Positions 9,009-19,426 of a stretch of DNA of 64,000 nt are shown one piece after another. Where the stretch lies: assembly GCA_030693335.1 (NCBI GenBank), contig JAUYAU010000004.1, forward strand, positions 186,001 to 250,000, written 5' to 3'. A program made the position numbers and the translations under genes. How positions within the stretch are numbered: the first letter of the stretch is position 1; the number at the start of each line of letters is the position of its first letter. The notes beneath the pieces were generated by a model. It made no database searches. It had not been told where the DNA came from and saw only the letters and a program-made list of their open reading frames with translations. The stretch comes from Sulfuricurvum sp. Its GTDB lineage: Bacteria; Campylobacterota; Campylobacteria; Campylobacterales; Sulfurimonadaceae.

Positions 9009-10080
9009 TATCAAATGGCTCTCGCTTTTTCGCCGTCCCCTTATATTGGAATACGGGGATATAACAGCTCTTCTGCCATCAGAAGCCATTTATATTCTTG
9101 CTCCAAGTGACTATTGGGTAATGCGCGTAGAGCTTTTTGTTAAAACACCCAAAGAGGCGGTACAGTATGGCCCAGGATTATTTGAACTCAGTGAATCCCA
9201 CCGCTATGAAGCGCAAAAAGTGGGGGACAACAGCTATATCATCCTAGCTTACGATCCAGAACAATTATCCAAAAAGCTCAATGCCCTGCCGAACCTCTCA
9301 CAAGTTGAAAAGATTACATTTGCGCAATGGGTATTTGCACAAGAACTTACCCCTATCTCTTTAAACAACTCTAAATTCCTAACAACGGTAGAGGGGATCG
9401 TGATTGAAATCGATACCGCCTATGTCCGAGGAGGGGTATCTGTCACCCTTGCCCAAGCGTTGGAGCATCCGAAGTTTTTTCTCAAAACGCTCCTGCGAAA
9501 AGAGTTGGTTCCTTCCGCTTTTACCTCCAAAACACTCAAAACAACTCTGATCATTTTGATAATTCTTTTGGGAAATCTTAGCGCAACCGCACTCTTTGAC
9601 CATCAAGAGTCTTCTCGCCTCCAAAAAGAGATGCAGGAAACACTGAAACTCTCAAAACTCCCCGAAACCTCTATTCAACGAGAGGCCATTCTAGCTCAGC
9701 TCAAAACCAAAGAGACTAAGCAACTCTATTTTCGCCACCAATATAAAAAAATCAGCGATATCCCTATTGATGTGACTAAAAGCACGGCACTTCCCCTTCC
9801 TCCCATCCTTGCGAGTTCCTCCGAGGGGGGAATCGTCCTTATCCCTGGTTCGATGCCAAATGAAGCCAACCGATTATTGATCGAAAACAGCTCTAATGCA
9901 GCACCGCTTATGCGCAGTACACTCCTGCAAGAGATACGGTATGAGGGTTCTTCCATCATGCTCATTTATGATGTGCGCGATTCGAATGCGAAAGAAACAC
10001 TCAAAAAGGAAATCATAAAACGATTTAAAAAAGTGCATATCAACGAACGAGATGCTCAACTGGAGGTACGATTACCATGA
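8992..10080 (+). CDS. gspL: type II secretion inner-membrane platform protein, GspL-like
   Basis: 362 residues: a cytosolic domain (1-180) that in GspL binds the GspE ATPase, one membrane helix (about 184-205, TLIILIILLGNLSATALF), then a periplasmic domain ending in a ferredoxin-like fold. Sequence identity to known GspL is not obvious. The call rests on topology and on its place between K and an M-like gene. It overlaps gspK by 17 bases and the next gene by 4, so it belongs to one operon. Confidence 0.6.
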   Translation: MLNFFNIKWLSLFRRPLILEYGDITALLPSEAIYILAPSDYWVMRVELFVKTPKEAVQYGPGLFELSESHRYEAQKVGDNSYIILAYDPEQLSKKLNALPNLSQVEKITFAQWVFAQELTPISLNNSKFLTTVEGIVIEIDTAYVRGGVSVTLAQALEHPKFFLKTLLRKELVPSAFTSKTLKTTLIILIILLGNLSATALFDHQESSRLQKEMQETLKLSKLPETSIQREAILAQLKTKETKQLYFRHQYKKISDIPIDVTKSTALPLPPILASSSEGGIVLIPGSMPNEANRLLIENSSNAAPLMRSTLLQEIRYEGSSIMLIYDVRDSNAKETLKKEIIKRFKKVHINERDAQLEVRLP

Positions 10081-10469
10081 AAACAGAACCCATTATCCTC
10101 ACTGTGTGGATCACACTGGCCCTCGTCTTCGTTGCTGCAACGGCTGCGTTATTGGAAAATACAGCTGTGAAGCAATTTCGATATGACAACACAACGCTCA
10201 TTCATCAAACACATTCCATTGAACGCTATAAAAAACGGTGGTCTGTGCAAGAATCGAAAAATGATATTGACTATTTAAATAATCATATCAATCTTGTTAA
10301 GCATGAACGACGGGGCCAAAACCTCTATTTTGAATTTGACAATCTCTCAACAAATGAGTTTAACATCCTCTCCAATAAGATACTAAATTCGATGCTTATG
10401 ATTAAAAAGATGAAACTAGAGCGCAATAGTGAATCAAAAGGCTCAATCGTTGTGGAGATTGAGTCGTGA
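10077..10469 (+). CDS. small single-pass membrane protein in GspM position
   Basis: 130 residues with a single N-terminal membrane helix (about 8-27), then a short coiled region and a beta-rich C-terminus (ERYKKRW... FEFDNLS). Topology and position match GspM, the partner of GspL, though the sequence is divergent. ATGA overlaps with both flanking genes indicate tight coupling. It is short compared with usual GspM (about 160 residues). Confidence 0.55.
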   Translation: MKTEPIILTVWITLALVFVAATAALLENTAVKQFRYDNTTLIHQTHSIERYKKRWSVQESKNDIDYLNNHINLVKHERRGQNLYFEFDNLSTNEFNILSNKILNSMLMIKKMKLERNSESKGSIVVEIES

Positions 10470-10978
10470 AACGATCCCTGTACTTTTTCTATATTTTTCT
10501 CATCATCATTATCGTGATACCCAAAGAAAAACTCTATTTTGCGTTTGAATCGTTTCTTGGTGAATATCATCTTTTCATCAATAACGAAGATTTTAGCAAC
10601 CGACTTTTTTATGTGGACATTAATAACGGAGAGGTTTTGCTGGACAATCAAGAGTTTGCAAAAATTGAGCATATGAGAATTGCACCGTGGATTATTCTCA
10701 ACCGCTTTACTCTGACCAATATCGTTTTTTCACCGCTCTTTCAAAACTTTTTCCCGGGTAAAATCGATTCCATTACCCTCACCTATTCTCTTTTGGATCC
10801 TTTGCGCATCAAGATAGTTGGAGATGGTGATTTTGGTCACTGCAGCGGCAGTTTTGATATGATAGAGCATAAAATGAGAGTCATCTTTGAAGCTACGTCG
10901 CAGCTTAGAGATTACCCTCTTCTGGTCAATAAACTCCATCAAGAAAAGGAGGGATTGGTTTATGAACAAATTTTTTAA
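10466..10978 (+). CDS. GspN-like / secretion-locus membrane protein
   Basis: 170 residues. An N-terminal hydrophobic helix (about 4-19, a signal anchor) is followed by a beta-rich periplasmic part with no cysteine pair or catalytic motif. GspN proteins are larger and beta-rich; this may be a short version. The evidence is position (after L and M-like genes, before GspC-like) and topology. The end overlaps the GspC-like start by 17 bases, and the strong AAGGAGG for that gene lies inside its coding region. Confidence 0.45.
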   Translation: MKRSLYFFYIFLIIIIVIPKEKLYFAFESFLGEYHLFINNEDFSNRLFYVDINNGEVLLDNQEFAKIEHMRIAPWIILNRFTLTNIVFSPLFQNFFPGKIDSITLTYSLLDPLRIKIVGDGDFGHCSGSFDMIEHKMRVIFEATSQLRDYPLLVNKLHQEKEGLVYEQIF

Positions 10979-11786
10979 TGAATCATCCCTCCAACGCTTC
11001 AATGCCTTAGCCTTCCCGCTGGTATTTCTCTGGGGTATCTCGCTGTGTACTGCGATCTTTTTACCCTCTGCCACGCAAGAACGATTGAGTTATCCATTTG
11101 AGCCGTTCTTTGAAATCTTCCATTTTGGAGAAAAGTTGGCACTGAGCGATCAAGCTTCAGCGGCGCACACCAAAACCGTTACCGTCACGACATTGGTTCC
11201 CTATCCCCATCGTATTATGGGGCTCTATCGCGCCCAAACCGGTTCGTATGCGAGTATTTACGACGGTAAAGAGACACTTATTATCCCGCTAAAAGGAGCC
11301 TACAAGAGGGTATTTCGTCTGATTGGACTCAATGATACCTCTGCCATCTTTGAAGGATACGGTAAAAAATACCGCCTTCGCTTGGGAAAAGATGATAATT
11401 TAAGCCGTTTAGAGCGAATAACCCGTGTCGTGAGTACTCCATCAGAGCAACAAGCCCAGGAGGGAATTCCTCATCTTATTACATATCAAAGCATTATGAA
11501 CCAGGTAAATAAAATGCAAAACATTCATAAATCGATTGATATAACCCCAAGCAAAAGTGGATCAAAATTTATGGGATATCGAGTCAACGCGATTGCATCG
11601 GATTCGGTATTTTCACAACTCGGACTCCAAAAAGGAGATATTATCCAATCATTCAACAACCAAAAGCTCGAATCATTTGCAGATGTTCTCATGATCTACG
11701 GCCGCATGCCGAAGCTTAGAAGTATCCGTCTTACCGTTTTGCGAAATAATCTACCAAAGGACATCGTCTATGAAATCATCCGTTAA
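10962..11786 (+). CDS. gspC: type II secretion GspC-like protein with PDZ domain
   Basis: 274 residues. One membrane helix (about 17-35), a periplasmic homology-region-like domain, and a C-terminal PDZ domain (about 190-270) with the 'FSQLGLQKGDIIQSFNNQKL' type hydrophobic loop. GspC links the inner platform to the GspD secretin and helps select substrates. The ATG at 10962 is preferred over an earlier frame start at 10887, because AAGGAGGG lies just ahead. Overlaps gspD by 17 bases. Confidence 0.78.
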   Translation: MNKFFNESSLQRFNALAFPLVFLWGISLCTAIFLPSATQERLSYPFEPFFEIFHFGEKLALSDQASAAHTKTVTVTTLVPYPHRIMGLYRAQTGSYASIYDGKETLIIPLKGAYKRVFRLIGLNDTSAIFEGYGKKYRLRLGKDDNLSRLERITRVVSTPSEQQAQEGIPHLITYQSIMNQVNKMQNIHKSIDITPSKSGSKFMGYRVNAIASDSVFSQLGLQKGDIIQSFNNQKLESFADVLMIYGRMPKLRSIRLTVLRNNLPKDIVYEIIR

Positions 11787-13371
11787 ATTAATGATCTTAA
11801 GTATTGGCTTTGCTGTCACATTAACAGCTGCTACTGCTAATAATGAAAAAATTTCCCTCTCACTTGATGGGATGGGAGTGAGTGATTTGATCAAATTAGT
11901 AGCCGCCACAACCAACAAAAACATCTTTATCGGCGAAGAGATCCCCGGAACCATCAGTTATGCGGGTAACAAACCGATCCACAAAAAAGATCTCTTTGCC
12001 ATTTTACAAAGTACTCTCGATGCGCGAGGATATACCCTTATCGATACGGGTGGCGGGTATTTGAGTGTGGTTAAAAGTGCTGACGCAACGCAAATGAATC
12101 TGCCGTTGATGGAAAAAAGCGACATCCCTCAAATGCAAACCCATATTTTCACCTTTCGCTTTGCGCCAAGCGAACCCATGTCGGCCAAAATCAAACATTT
12201 CACCAGTAAAAACGGTAAAATAACGGCATCTAAAGAGTCAAATTCGATCATAGTCACCGATTTTCCCACCAACATCGCTACGATACAAAAAGCAATGAGC
12301 ATACTCGATGCCAAAGATGAGACGATAGCCAACACGACCCATGTTATTTCTCTCAAAAATGCCGATGCCAAATCAATCGTCACCATGCTCAATACCATTA
12401 TCGGCAAAATGACCCTGATGCCCGGACAACAACCCCCCAGTATTACGAGTGACGATGCCACCAACTCTCTCATCGTGATTACCAGTGATGAGCTCTTTAA
12501 AAGTCTTGAAGCAACCATTCAGCAGCTCGATCATAATCGCCAACAGGTCTATGTGCGTGCTAAAATTATCGAAATCAGCGAAAACAAATCGCAGGAGATA
12601 GGGATTAAATACGGACTCTCCGGTGGAAAAGCCAGCTCTAAAGGGCTCTTTACCTTTGATTCAATGCTAGGGGATGGTACAACCTCCGCCATATCACTCG
12701 ATCCCATCATGGCAGGGGTAATAAGCCTGCCTGCCCTCACAGAGGGTATAGCGTTGGGGGTAAACATCGCGTTGCTCAGCTCCAACGGTGCCGCGAACAT
12801 CCTCTCTGAACCCTCTATTTTGTGTATCGACAACCAAGAGTCGTCGATTTATGTGGGAAAAACGGTCTCCATCAGCTCAGGGACAACACTGGGAGTCGGA
12901 ATATCGCAAGAAAATTTCACCCGCCAAGATATCGGGCTCACCCTGAAAATCAAACCTCGTCTCTCCAATGACAACAAAGTACTCCTAGGAGTCAGCACAA
13001 AACTCGAAGATATCGAACCCAATTCCATCGCCAATCGTCCCAGTACCACCAAGCGCGAAGTTTTCACTTCTGCCATTGTCAATAACGGCGAAAGTGTCAT
13101 TATCGGAGGGTTGATTCGAGAAAAAAGCGATGAAACGAATACCAAAGTTCCTTTCTTGGGAGATATTCCCTTCTTTGGCAATCTTTTTAAAAGCAAAGCA
13201 ACGGCACATGACCGTATTAATCTTGTCATTATGCTCACCCCCTACATTATCGAGAAAAGCGGTGATTTGAGTACCTTGCGTGCCCAGTTAAATGAATTGG
13301 ATGCCATACAAGAACGGTACATTGCCAACATAACTAAAAAACTCGATACCCCAAAAGAGGCTGTTAAGTGA
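11770..13371 (+). CDS. gspD: type II secretion secretin GspD
   Basis: 533 residues with a Sec signal peptide (about 1-22). An N0-like domain (25-110) is followed by one or two secretin N-domains (about 120-250) and the C-terminal secretin barrel domain with the conserved 'VPFLGDIPFFGNLFK' type segment and 'LVIMLTPYII'. It forms the outer-membrane pore. It is shorter than the usual 650-700 residues, so one N-domain is probably missing. Its stop overlaps the gspE start (AAGTGA). Confidence 0.92.
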   Translation: MKSSVKLMILSIGFAVTLTAATANNEKISLSLDGMGVSDLIKLVAATTNKNIFIGEEIPGTISYAGNKPIHKKDLFAILQSTLDARGYTLIDTGGGYLSVVKSADATQMNLPLMEKSDIPQMQTHIFTFRFAPSEPMSAKIKHFTSKNGKITASKESNSIIVTDFPTNIATIQKAMSILDAKDETIANTTHVISLKNADAKSIVTMLNTIIGKMTLMPGQQPPSITSDDATNSLIVITSDELFKSLEATIQQLDHNRQQVYVRAKIIEISENKSQEIGIKYGLSGGKASSKGLFTFDSMLGDGTTSAISLDPIMAGVISLPALTEGIALGVNIALLSSNGAANILSEPSILCIDNQESSIYVGKTVSISSGTTLGVGISQENFTRQDIGLTLKIKPRLSNDNKVLLGVSTKLEDIEPNSIANRPSTTKREVFTSAIVNNGESVIIGGLIREKSDETNTKVPFLGDIPFFGNLFKSKATAHDRINLVIMLTPYIIEKSGDLSTLRAQLNELDAIQERYIANITKKLDTPKEAVK

Positions 13372-14882
13372 TCACATTTGCTTTATTGGATGATAGAGAT
13401 ATCTATTTTTATTCCCCCCCAAACATCGATCTGGCTTTGTCTATTCGTCACTCTCTTTTGTTTTGTCTCTATAAAGGGGAAAAATACGCCATTATCCCAT
13501 CAAAAGAATATCTAGGAGCGCTACAGTATTACAACAAACTTTCCCTCACCTATCCCATCGCCCACCTTTCACCCGCGGGATATGAAAATCTCTATATGAA
13601 ATTTTTGGAGTTGAAAACCGATTTGGCACTTTCAAAAGCTGTTCCCAATGATGCTGAATACATCGATGAAGAGTTATCCTTGGTCGATTTTATCAAAAAT
13701 TCGGCGGATCTTTTGACCAGTGAAGAATCCGCACCGATCATCAAATTCGTAAACACGATTTTTTATCAGGCGATCAAACGCAAAGCCAGTGATATTCACA
13801 TCGAAACCCATGAAAAAAAGGGGGAAGTTCGGTTTCGCATTGATGGCGCACTCCTCAAACATATCGATTTGGATAAAAATGTGATTGATCTTATCATCAG
13901 TCGTATCAAGGTCATTTCTGCATTGGACATTTCCGAAAAACGGCTTCCCCAAGACGGGAGAACACGTGTGACCGTTGCGGGAAAACATCTCGATGTTCGG
14001 GTCTCCGTCCTCCCAACCTATCACGGTGAACGGGTGGTATTGCGTCTTTTAATGCAAGCAGAAGCCATCCCCTCACTGCGTGAGCTGGGATTTGATGCGA
14101 AAACCACCTCCGAGTTTGAAGAGCTGCTCAAATATTCACACGGCATCATTTTGGTAACGGGCCCTACGGGGAGCGGCAAATCGACTACCCTGCACTCTTT
14201 TCTACAGCAACTCGCAACACCTGAAAAAAATATCATCTCAATCGAAGACCCGGTGGAATATGATGCCCCCAATGTGAGCCAAATCGCGGTCAATACCAAA
14301 GCAGGACTCACCTTCGCCTCCGGATTGCGCTCGATTTTACGACAAGATCCCGATATTATCATGATCGGAGAGATCCGCGACAGCGAAACGGCGCACATTG
14401 CAATCCAAGCCGCCATGACAGGACATCTGGTCCTCTCCACACTTCACACCAACAATGCCACTGCCGCATTGACCCGATTGGCCGATATGGAGATTGATAA
14501 GTTTTTGATCACCTCTACGTTACTGGGAGTGCTAGCCCAACGCTTGGTTCGATGTTTGTGCACAAAGTGTAAAGTACAAACCCTATTGTCGGATGCCAAT
14601 GCCGATGATTTGCACCTAGCACACGGTCTGAGTGTATCCCAACCCAAAGGGTGTGAAAACTGCAATTACAGCGGATATCATGGGCGTGTTGCCATCGGTG
14701 AATTTTTCAGGGTGGATGATACTCTGAGACCTTTACTCAAAATAAGCGAAAACGATTTTGAAATTAGAGAGATCATGCGAGGGCGTGGAATGCAATTTAT
14801 CTCTGATCAGCTCATTGCCCTGCTACTTGACCACACTACCGGCATGGATGAGATCATCCGTGTCGGCGTGAAAGAAGCCTAA
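13368..14882 (+). CDS. gspE: type II secretion ATPase GspE
   Basis: 504 residues. An N-terminal domain contacts GspL; the ATPase core has Walker A GPTGSGKS at 265-272, an Asp box (IEDPVEYD), a Walker B-type GEIRDSETA and a His box. A zinc tetracysteine (C398, C401, C429, C432) sits in the usual place. It powers assembly of the pseudopilus from the cytosol. The start is GTG, overlapping the gspD stop by 4 bases; GspF follows directly (stop TAA then ATG). The family is secure; T4P PilB is excluded by the locus. Confidence 0.94.
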   Translation: MITFALLDDRDIYFYSPPNIDLALSIRHSLLFCLYKGEKYAIIPSKEYLGALQYYNKLSLTYPIAHLSPAGYENLYMKFLELKTDLALSKAVPNDAEYIDEELSLVDFIKNSADLLTSEESAPIIKFVNTIFYQAIKRKASDIHIETHEKKGEVRFRIDGALLKHIDLDKNVIDLIISRIKVISALDISEKRLPQDGRTRVTVAGKHLDVRVSVLPTYHGERVVLRLLMQAEAIPSLRELGFDAKTTSEFEELLKYSHGIILVTGPTGSGKSTTLHSFLQQLATPEKNIISIEDPVEYDAPNVSQIAVNTKAGLTFASGLRSILRQDPDIIMIGEIRDSETAHIAIQAAMTGHLVLSTLHTNNATAALTRLADMEIDKFLITSTLLGVLAQRLVRCLCTKCKVQTLLSDANADDLHLAHGLSVSQPKGCENCNYSGYHGRVAIGEFFRVDDTLRPLLKISENDFEIREIMRGRGMQFISDQLIALLLDHTTGMDEIIRVGVKEA

Positions 14883-16100
14883 ATGCAGTTTCACTACAAA
14901 GGGATCAACAGTTTAGGAAACAGTGTCCAGGAGACGATCGAAGCGGTCAATCTCGACGAAGCAAAAATGAAACTCAAAGCACTCAATATTTTTTATTCTC
15001 AGATACTAGAACGCAAAGAATCCTTGATCGATATTCTCTCTCTTTTTAAAGAGAAAAAAATGGCCTCATCTCTTTTGGCGAGGCTAAGTCGTGACCTTGC
15101 CGTCTATCTCAACGCCGGGATTCCGCTGAGCCGTGCTCTTAATTTATTAAAACATCAAAATCATAAGCATCTGAGAATGGAGCGTTTTTTTCAATCCCTC
15201 ATTGTTCTCATCAGCGAAGGAAAAAGCTTCGCACAAGCTCTCACATCCCAAGAGCACTACACGCTGCCCATTTTTTACATAGGAACCTTAAAAATATCCG
15301 AAGATCGAGGTATACTGGCCGAGGTCTTAAACGAACTGTCAGTGTATTTGGCTCTTCAAGAAAGCATTAAAAAGCAACTGACACAGGCGTTGATCTACCC
15401 CTCTTTTATCATCGGGGTTTCAATTCTCATGATTAGTTTTATGCTCACCGTCGTGGTGCCGAAAATCACCGCCATTTTCGAATCCTCAGGTCAGGCTCTC
15501 CCCTTTTTAACACGCATAGTGATTGCAACGGCGAATCTGTTTTCTCAGTATTGGTTCATTATGGCTCTGATAGTGCTGTGCGCAGTAGGATTTTATACCT
15601 ATACCATGGCGACAAACATCCGCTTTAAAAAAAGAGTGCATGGCCTGACTCTCAACCTTCCCATCATCGGGAAAATGGTGGAAACAGCCGATTTGGCACG
15701 CTTTTGCACCATCTCTTCCTTATTAATCCGTTCAGGAATCCCCGTGGTTAATACCATCAAACTCTCCTGCATCACCCTCTCCTCAGAAGTGATCAAAGAG
15801 CTGTTTGAACAAGCTTCGATTAAAGTAGTAGAGGGCTCTTCCCTCTCACAAGCATTGTCACAAAGCCAAGGCTACAAAGTCGATGATTCATTTGTCGAAG
15901 CGGTTGCTATTGGTGAAGAGACCAGTACACTGGCAGCCATGTTACAGCATCTTTCGACCTTTTACATCGACACCAACAAAGATAAAATTGCCCTCTTTCT
16001 CTCCGTTCTAGAACCCACGCTTATGCTCATTATCGGAAGTATCATCGGAATCATCGTCACCGCAATGCTGCTGCCTATCTTTGCGTTAAATTTGGGGTGA
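14883..16100 (+). CDS. gspF: type II secretion inner-membrane protein GspF
   Basis: 405 residues with two repeated GspF domains (about 55-180 and 260-385) and three membrane helices. The second domain ends in LEPTLMLIIGSIIGIIV. It is the central polytopic rotor or platform protein contacted by GspE. The gene begins at the base after the gspE stop. Its end overlaps the convergent lytic transglycosylase by 15 bases. No prepilin peptidase (GspO) follows, so that function must be encoded elsewhere. Confidence 0.93.
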   Translation: MQFHYKGINSLGNSVQETIEAVNLDEAKMKLKALNIFYSQILERKESLIDILSLFKEKKMASSLLARLSRDLAVYLNAGIPLSRALNLLKHQNHKHLRMERFFQSLIVLISEGKSFAQALTSQEHYTLPIFYIGTLKISEDRGILAEVLNELSVYLALQESIKKQLTQALIYPSFIIGVSILMISFMLTVVVPKITAIFESSGQALPFLTRIVIATANLFSQYWFIMALIVLCAVGFYTYTMATNIRFKKRVHGLTLNLPIIGKMVETADLARFCTISSLLIRSGIPVVNTIKLSCITLSSEVIKELFEQASIKVVEGSSLSQALSQSQGYKVDDSFVEAVAIGEETSTLAAMLQHLSTFYIDTNKDKIALFLSVLEPTLMLIIGSIIGIIVTAMLLPIFALNLG

Positions 16101-16514
16101 TTTCAATGCGACCGTAAGTCGTCGCAGCCATTTGTCTTTATGGACTTTCGTTTTAGAATGGTAATTACCGATGGCTTGAAGATTGAACCCCCGCTCTTTG
16201 ATATGTTGGGATAGTAGCCAGCTTCCTGCGTAAATGTTAATTTTAGGATTGAGAATATTGCCCTCATGGATTCCCCATCTGGATAACACTCGAAAGTGTA
16301 TGGAGTTAATTTGCATCAATCCGTAGTCTTTCGTTCCGTTATCGTTAATCCGAATGGCGTTAGGGTTTCCCCCGCTTTCAATGACGGCAATATTCTTAAT
16401 AAGCATCGGCGGGATGTTGTAATAACTCCCCGCCTTTTGGAAATAGGGCTTATAATCGGATACATCCGCGAACAATGTACACGATAATAAAAGTAAAAAC
16501 AAACTCGTTTTCAT
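16086..16514 (-). CDS. secreted lytic transglycosylase (SLT family)
   Basis: 142 residues with a signal peptide (about 1-16), then a compact SLT lysozyme-like domain. The catalytic glutamate is in the conserved AVIESGGNP, followed by GLMQIN and 'AGSWLLSQHI', and GNYHS near the end. Such small enzymes cleave peptidoglycan to let secretion machines span the wall. It is convergent with gspF and overlaps it by 15 bases. A role in installing the type II secreton is plausible but inferred. GAGGGG precedes the ATG. Confidence 0.85.
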   Translation of the reverse strand: MKTSLFLLLLSCTLFADVSDYKPYFQKAGSYYNIPPMLIKNIAVIESGGNPNAIRINDNGTKDYGLMQINSIHFRVLSRWGIHEGNILNPKINIYAGSWLLSQHIKERGFNLQAIGNYHSKTKVHKDKWLRRLTVALKSPQI

Positions 16515-16542
16515 CCTATGCCCCTCATCAATGGTTTAGCAA

Positions 16543-17991
16543 TTACGGTGCAGGTTGGGTAACCGTTGTTTGATCTAAGGTTACTGCCGTTTGCGCCAAG
16601 AGTCTTCCCTCTATCGTTGAGAGATTACCCATCGTAATAGCAGTTTGACCCAAAACAATCCCTTTAAACTCGGTTCCTGCTCCGATAGTAACCGCACCTG
16701 AGACTTGCCAAAAGATATTTTTAGCCAATGCACCTCCCCCTAAAATGACCTCTTGATTCGCGGCCATATTCAGTGTTCCTGCGACTTTAAGTATCCACAC
16801 ATCCGTTGCCGTTCCAGTGAACGTAAGATCAGTTGGAATCGTTACCGCACTTCCCCACTCATACACACCAGGAGCCAGAGTCAAACTCGTGAGTGTTCCG
16901 CTACCAACATTGGTTGTGGCAGCAGAAGTAGCCGTACGTCCTGCAGCATCGGTATAAGCTGCTTGCATATTTAGTACCGCAGTAGAGAGATCGGCCGAAG
17001 TTGTTCCCCCAACCAAATCAGACGCATACAACTTGAAAGGGGCAACCACTTGTGTTGATGTAGCATAAGTATCTGTTACATCATAGGTTAGGTCCCATCC
17101 GGTCAAAGCACCTCGTGCAGCCGGACTTACACCTACATTTCCTGTTACAACAGAATTTGGAACCGTAGAAACCCCGGTTTGTGCCAAAATGGCGTAATTG
17201 ATTGCAGTACCTAGATTAACGGGATCAGGTCCTGCTGCGACTACTGTACCCGTTTGAAATGTCCATACATAATTCACTAACATCGCATTACCTGCCAAGT
17301 CTTTGACCGAGTTGGTGATAGTTGCATTATAATCTTCACTGATATTAAGATCAACAGTCGGATTAAAAGTAGCGGTTGTACCAATATAGGAAACAACCCC
17401 TGCAACTTGAGCTCCAGCGGCTGTGGTCAGGGTAAAGGTTGTGGTATTGATATCCGCAGGATCCATATGCTCATTGAATGTTGCCGTGATGTTACGGTTG
17501 ATGGCGACACCAGTGGCAAGATTAAGAGGAGTCGTAGCGTTGACATCCGGAGCAGTTGTATCTTGTGCGCCGCCTACGGTAAAGGTCCATACATAGTTAG
17601 CAGCGAGAGCTGTACCTGCAAGATTTTTTGCACCGGTCGTGATGGTAGCTGTATGCAAGCCGGCGGTGAGATTGGTATCGGGTGTAAAGACAGCTATCTT
17701 ACCATAGTAAGCGACTGACCCTGTAACCGCTCCATCATCATCAGCAAGCGTAAATGTGGAGGCAGTAAGTGTTGCTGCATCCATAGCGGTACTAAAAGTA
17801 GCTGTGATCTTGCGGTTATCAGGGACAGCTGTCGCATTATTATCCGGAACAGTTGAAATGACGGTTGGTGCAACAGCACTGGCAGCTGTAGCTCCACTAC
17901 TATCGCTACTGCTGCATCCCATAAATAATGCGGCAAACACTGACATACTTAACCAAACCATTCGATTGGTATATTTTTTGAAAATTCCCAT
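16543..17991 (-). CDS. lipoprotein with two Ig-like (Big_5) domains and a DUF3494 ice-binding-like domain
   Basis: 482 residues. The lipobox is FMGC with Ser at +2, favouring outer-membrane sorting. Two SbsA/Big_5 Ig-like domains (about 40-140 and 145-245) share PTVISTVPD... and 'NLAGTALAANYVWTFT' repeats. The C-terminal domain (about 255-482) is the DUF3494 ice-binding-protein fold: NLGTAINYAILAQTGVST, GNVGVSP, 'DAAGRT', LAPGVYEWG, NIFWQVSG. Some family members bind ice; others are adhesins. Paralogue at 31290-32729. It lies next to the type II secretion genes and could be their substrate (inference). Confidence 0.85.
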   Translation of the reverse strand: MGIFKKYTNRMVWLSMSVFAALFMGCSSSDSSGATAASAVAPTVISTVPDNNATAVPDNRKITATFSTAMDAATLTASTFTLADDDGAVTGSVAYYGKIAVFTPDTNLTAGLHTATITTGAKNLAGTALAANYVWTFTVGGAQDTTAPDVNATTPLNLATGVAINRNITATFNEHMDPADINTTTFTLTTAAGAQVAGVVSYIGTTATFNPTVDLNISEDYNATITNSVKDLAGNAMLVNYVWTFQTGTVVAAGPDPVNLGTAINYAILAQTGVSTVPNSVVTGNVGVSPAARGALTGWDLTYDVTDTYATSTQVVAPFKLYASDLVGGTTSADLSTAVLNMQAAYTDAAGRTATSAATTNVGSGTLTSLTLAPGVYEWGSAVTIPTDLTFTGTATDVWILKVAGTLNMAANQEVILGGGALAKNIFWQVSGAVTIGAGTEFKGIVLGQTAITMGNLSTIEGRLLAQTAVTLDQTTVTQPAP

Positions 17992-18241
17992 AATATCACC
18001 TACCTATAATTAAATCTATCGTAATTTAATCTAAAATAACGATGATTGATAGTATGATCAATTGTTTTATATTATTGCTTAAAGTTTTAAAGTATTAATA
18101 ATACCAAGCATATACAACAAAAGTCATGGGATATTAAGAATTAAATTTACCAAGAAATAACTAAGACTAATAGACTAGAATGTGTACGTCTATAACATAT
18201 ATAAACCTTTTATTAGTTAGTATGTTAATTGGAGAAACGAT

Positions 18242-19426
18242 ATGCAATCAAAAATTGTGGCTGATATATTACTACGTCCCAGTATCCTAGTCGTCGATGA
18301 CACCACCGACAATCTCACGCTAATCAGCGCTTTATTAAACGACTTCTACAAAATAAAAGTGGCAAATAGCGGTGAAAAGGCCCTAAAATACTTGGAGGGT
18401 GATAGTAATCCTGATCTAATCTTATTAGACATTATGATGCCGGTACTCTCTGGCCACGACGTTATTCGCCGTCTCAAATCAAATCCAAAAACACGGGACA
18501 TACCGGTCATCTTTCTAACCGCCATGAGCGAGCCTGAAGATGAAAAAAAAGGGCTTGAGCTTGGGGCAGTCGATTACATAACCAAACCTATATCCCCCCC
18601 TATTCTCCTCGCGCGAATCAAAAGTCAGCTGCAAGTCAAAGCGGCCTCTGATTTTTTACACGATAAAAATCTTTATCTGGAAACCGAAATCGCCAAACGA
18701 ACCCATGAGATATCGGCCATACAGGATGTGACGATTCTGGCCATGGCTTCATTGGCCGAGACACGGGATTTGGAAACCGGAAACCATATCAGGCGAACCC
18801 AGCATTACGTCAAAGCACTCGCCCAAAAACTCAAAACCAATCCCAATTTTGGCTATTTTCTCTCAGACGCCATGATTGAAACCCTCTATAAATCTGCGCC
18901 GCTTCACGATATCGGCAAAGTGGGAATTCCTGATCGGATCTTACTCAAACCGGGAAAATTGACGCATGATGAGTTTAAGATTATGAAAACTCATACTACA
19001 CTGGGTCGTGATGCCATTAAACATGCAGAGAGTCAGCTAGGGATTCAAGTAGAATTTCTTCGCATTGCCAAAGAGATTGCTTATTATCATCAAGAAAAAT
19101 ATGACGGCAGCGGCTATCCCACAGGTGCCAGCGGAAACGACATCCCTATATCCGCGCGGCTGATGTCGCTTGCAGATGTTTATGATGCTTTAATAAGCCG
19201 TCGCGTCTATAAAGAACCGATGTCCCATGCTGATGCTGTCAAGATTATTATTCAGGGGAGAGGAAAACATTTTGACCCTGAGGTTGTCGATGCTTTTTTA
19301 ACTCTGCAGAAGGAATTTCAATCGATTGCGGCATGTTTTATGGATAATGAATCGGACATAAGAGAAAAAACAGAACACCTAGATGTTTTTTATAAAACCA
19401 ACGATGAGGAAAACAACGATGTTTAA
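18242..19426 (+). CDS. response regulator with HD-GYP domain (c-di-GMP phosphodiesterase)
   Basis: 394 residues. An N-terminal receiver (about 13-130) has phospho-acceptor D63 in LILLDIMMP. The C-terminal HD-GYP domain (from about 165) has H222-D223 in [10 protein letters not shown] and the loop EKYDGSGYP. The second position of the usual HHE is Gln here (HQE), a common variant. It hydrolyses cyclic di-GMP when phosphorylated. It overlaps the following phosphorelay kinase by 8 bases, which argues that the kinase is the cognate partner. Confidence 0.9.
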   Translation: MQSKIVADILLRPSILVVDDTTDNLTLISALLNDFYKIKVANSGEKALKYLEGDSNPDLILLDIMMPVLSGHDVIRRLKSNPKTRDIPVIFLTAMSEPEDEKKGLELGAVDYITKPISPPILLARIKSQLQVKAASDFLHDKNLYLETEIAKRTHEISAIQDVTILAMASLAETRDLETGNHIRRTQHYVKALAQKLKTNPNFGYFLSDAMIETLYKSAPLHDIGKVGIPDRILLKPGKLTHDEFKIMKTHTTLGRDAIKHAESQLGIQVEFLRIAKEIAYYHQEKYDGSGYPTGASGNDIPISARLMSLADVYDALISRRVYKEPMSHADAVKIIIQGRGKHFDPEVVDAFLTLQKEFQSIAACFMDNESDIREKTEHLDVFYKTNDEENNDV

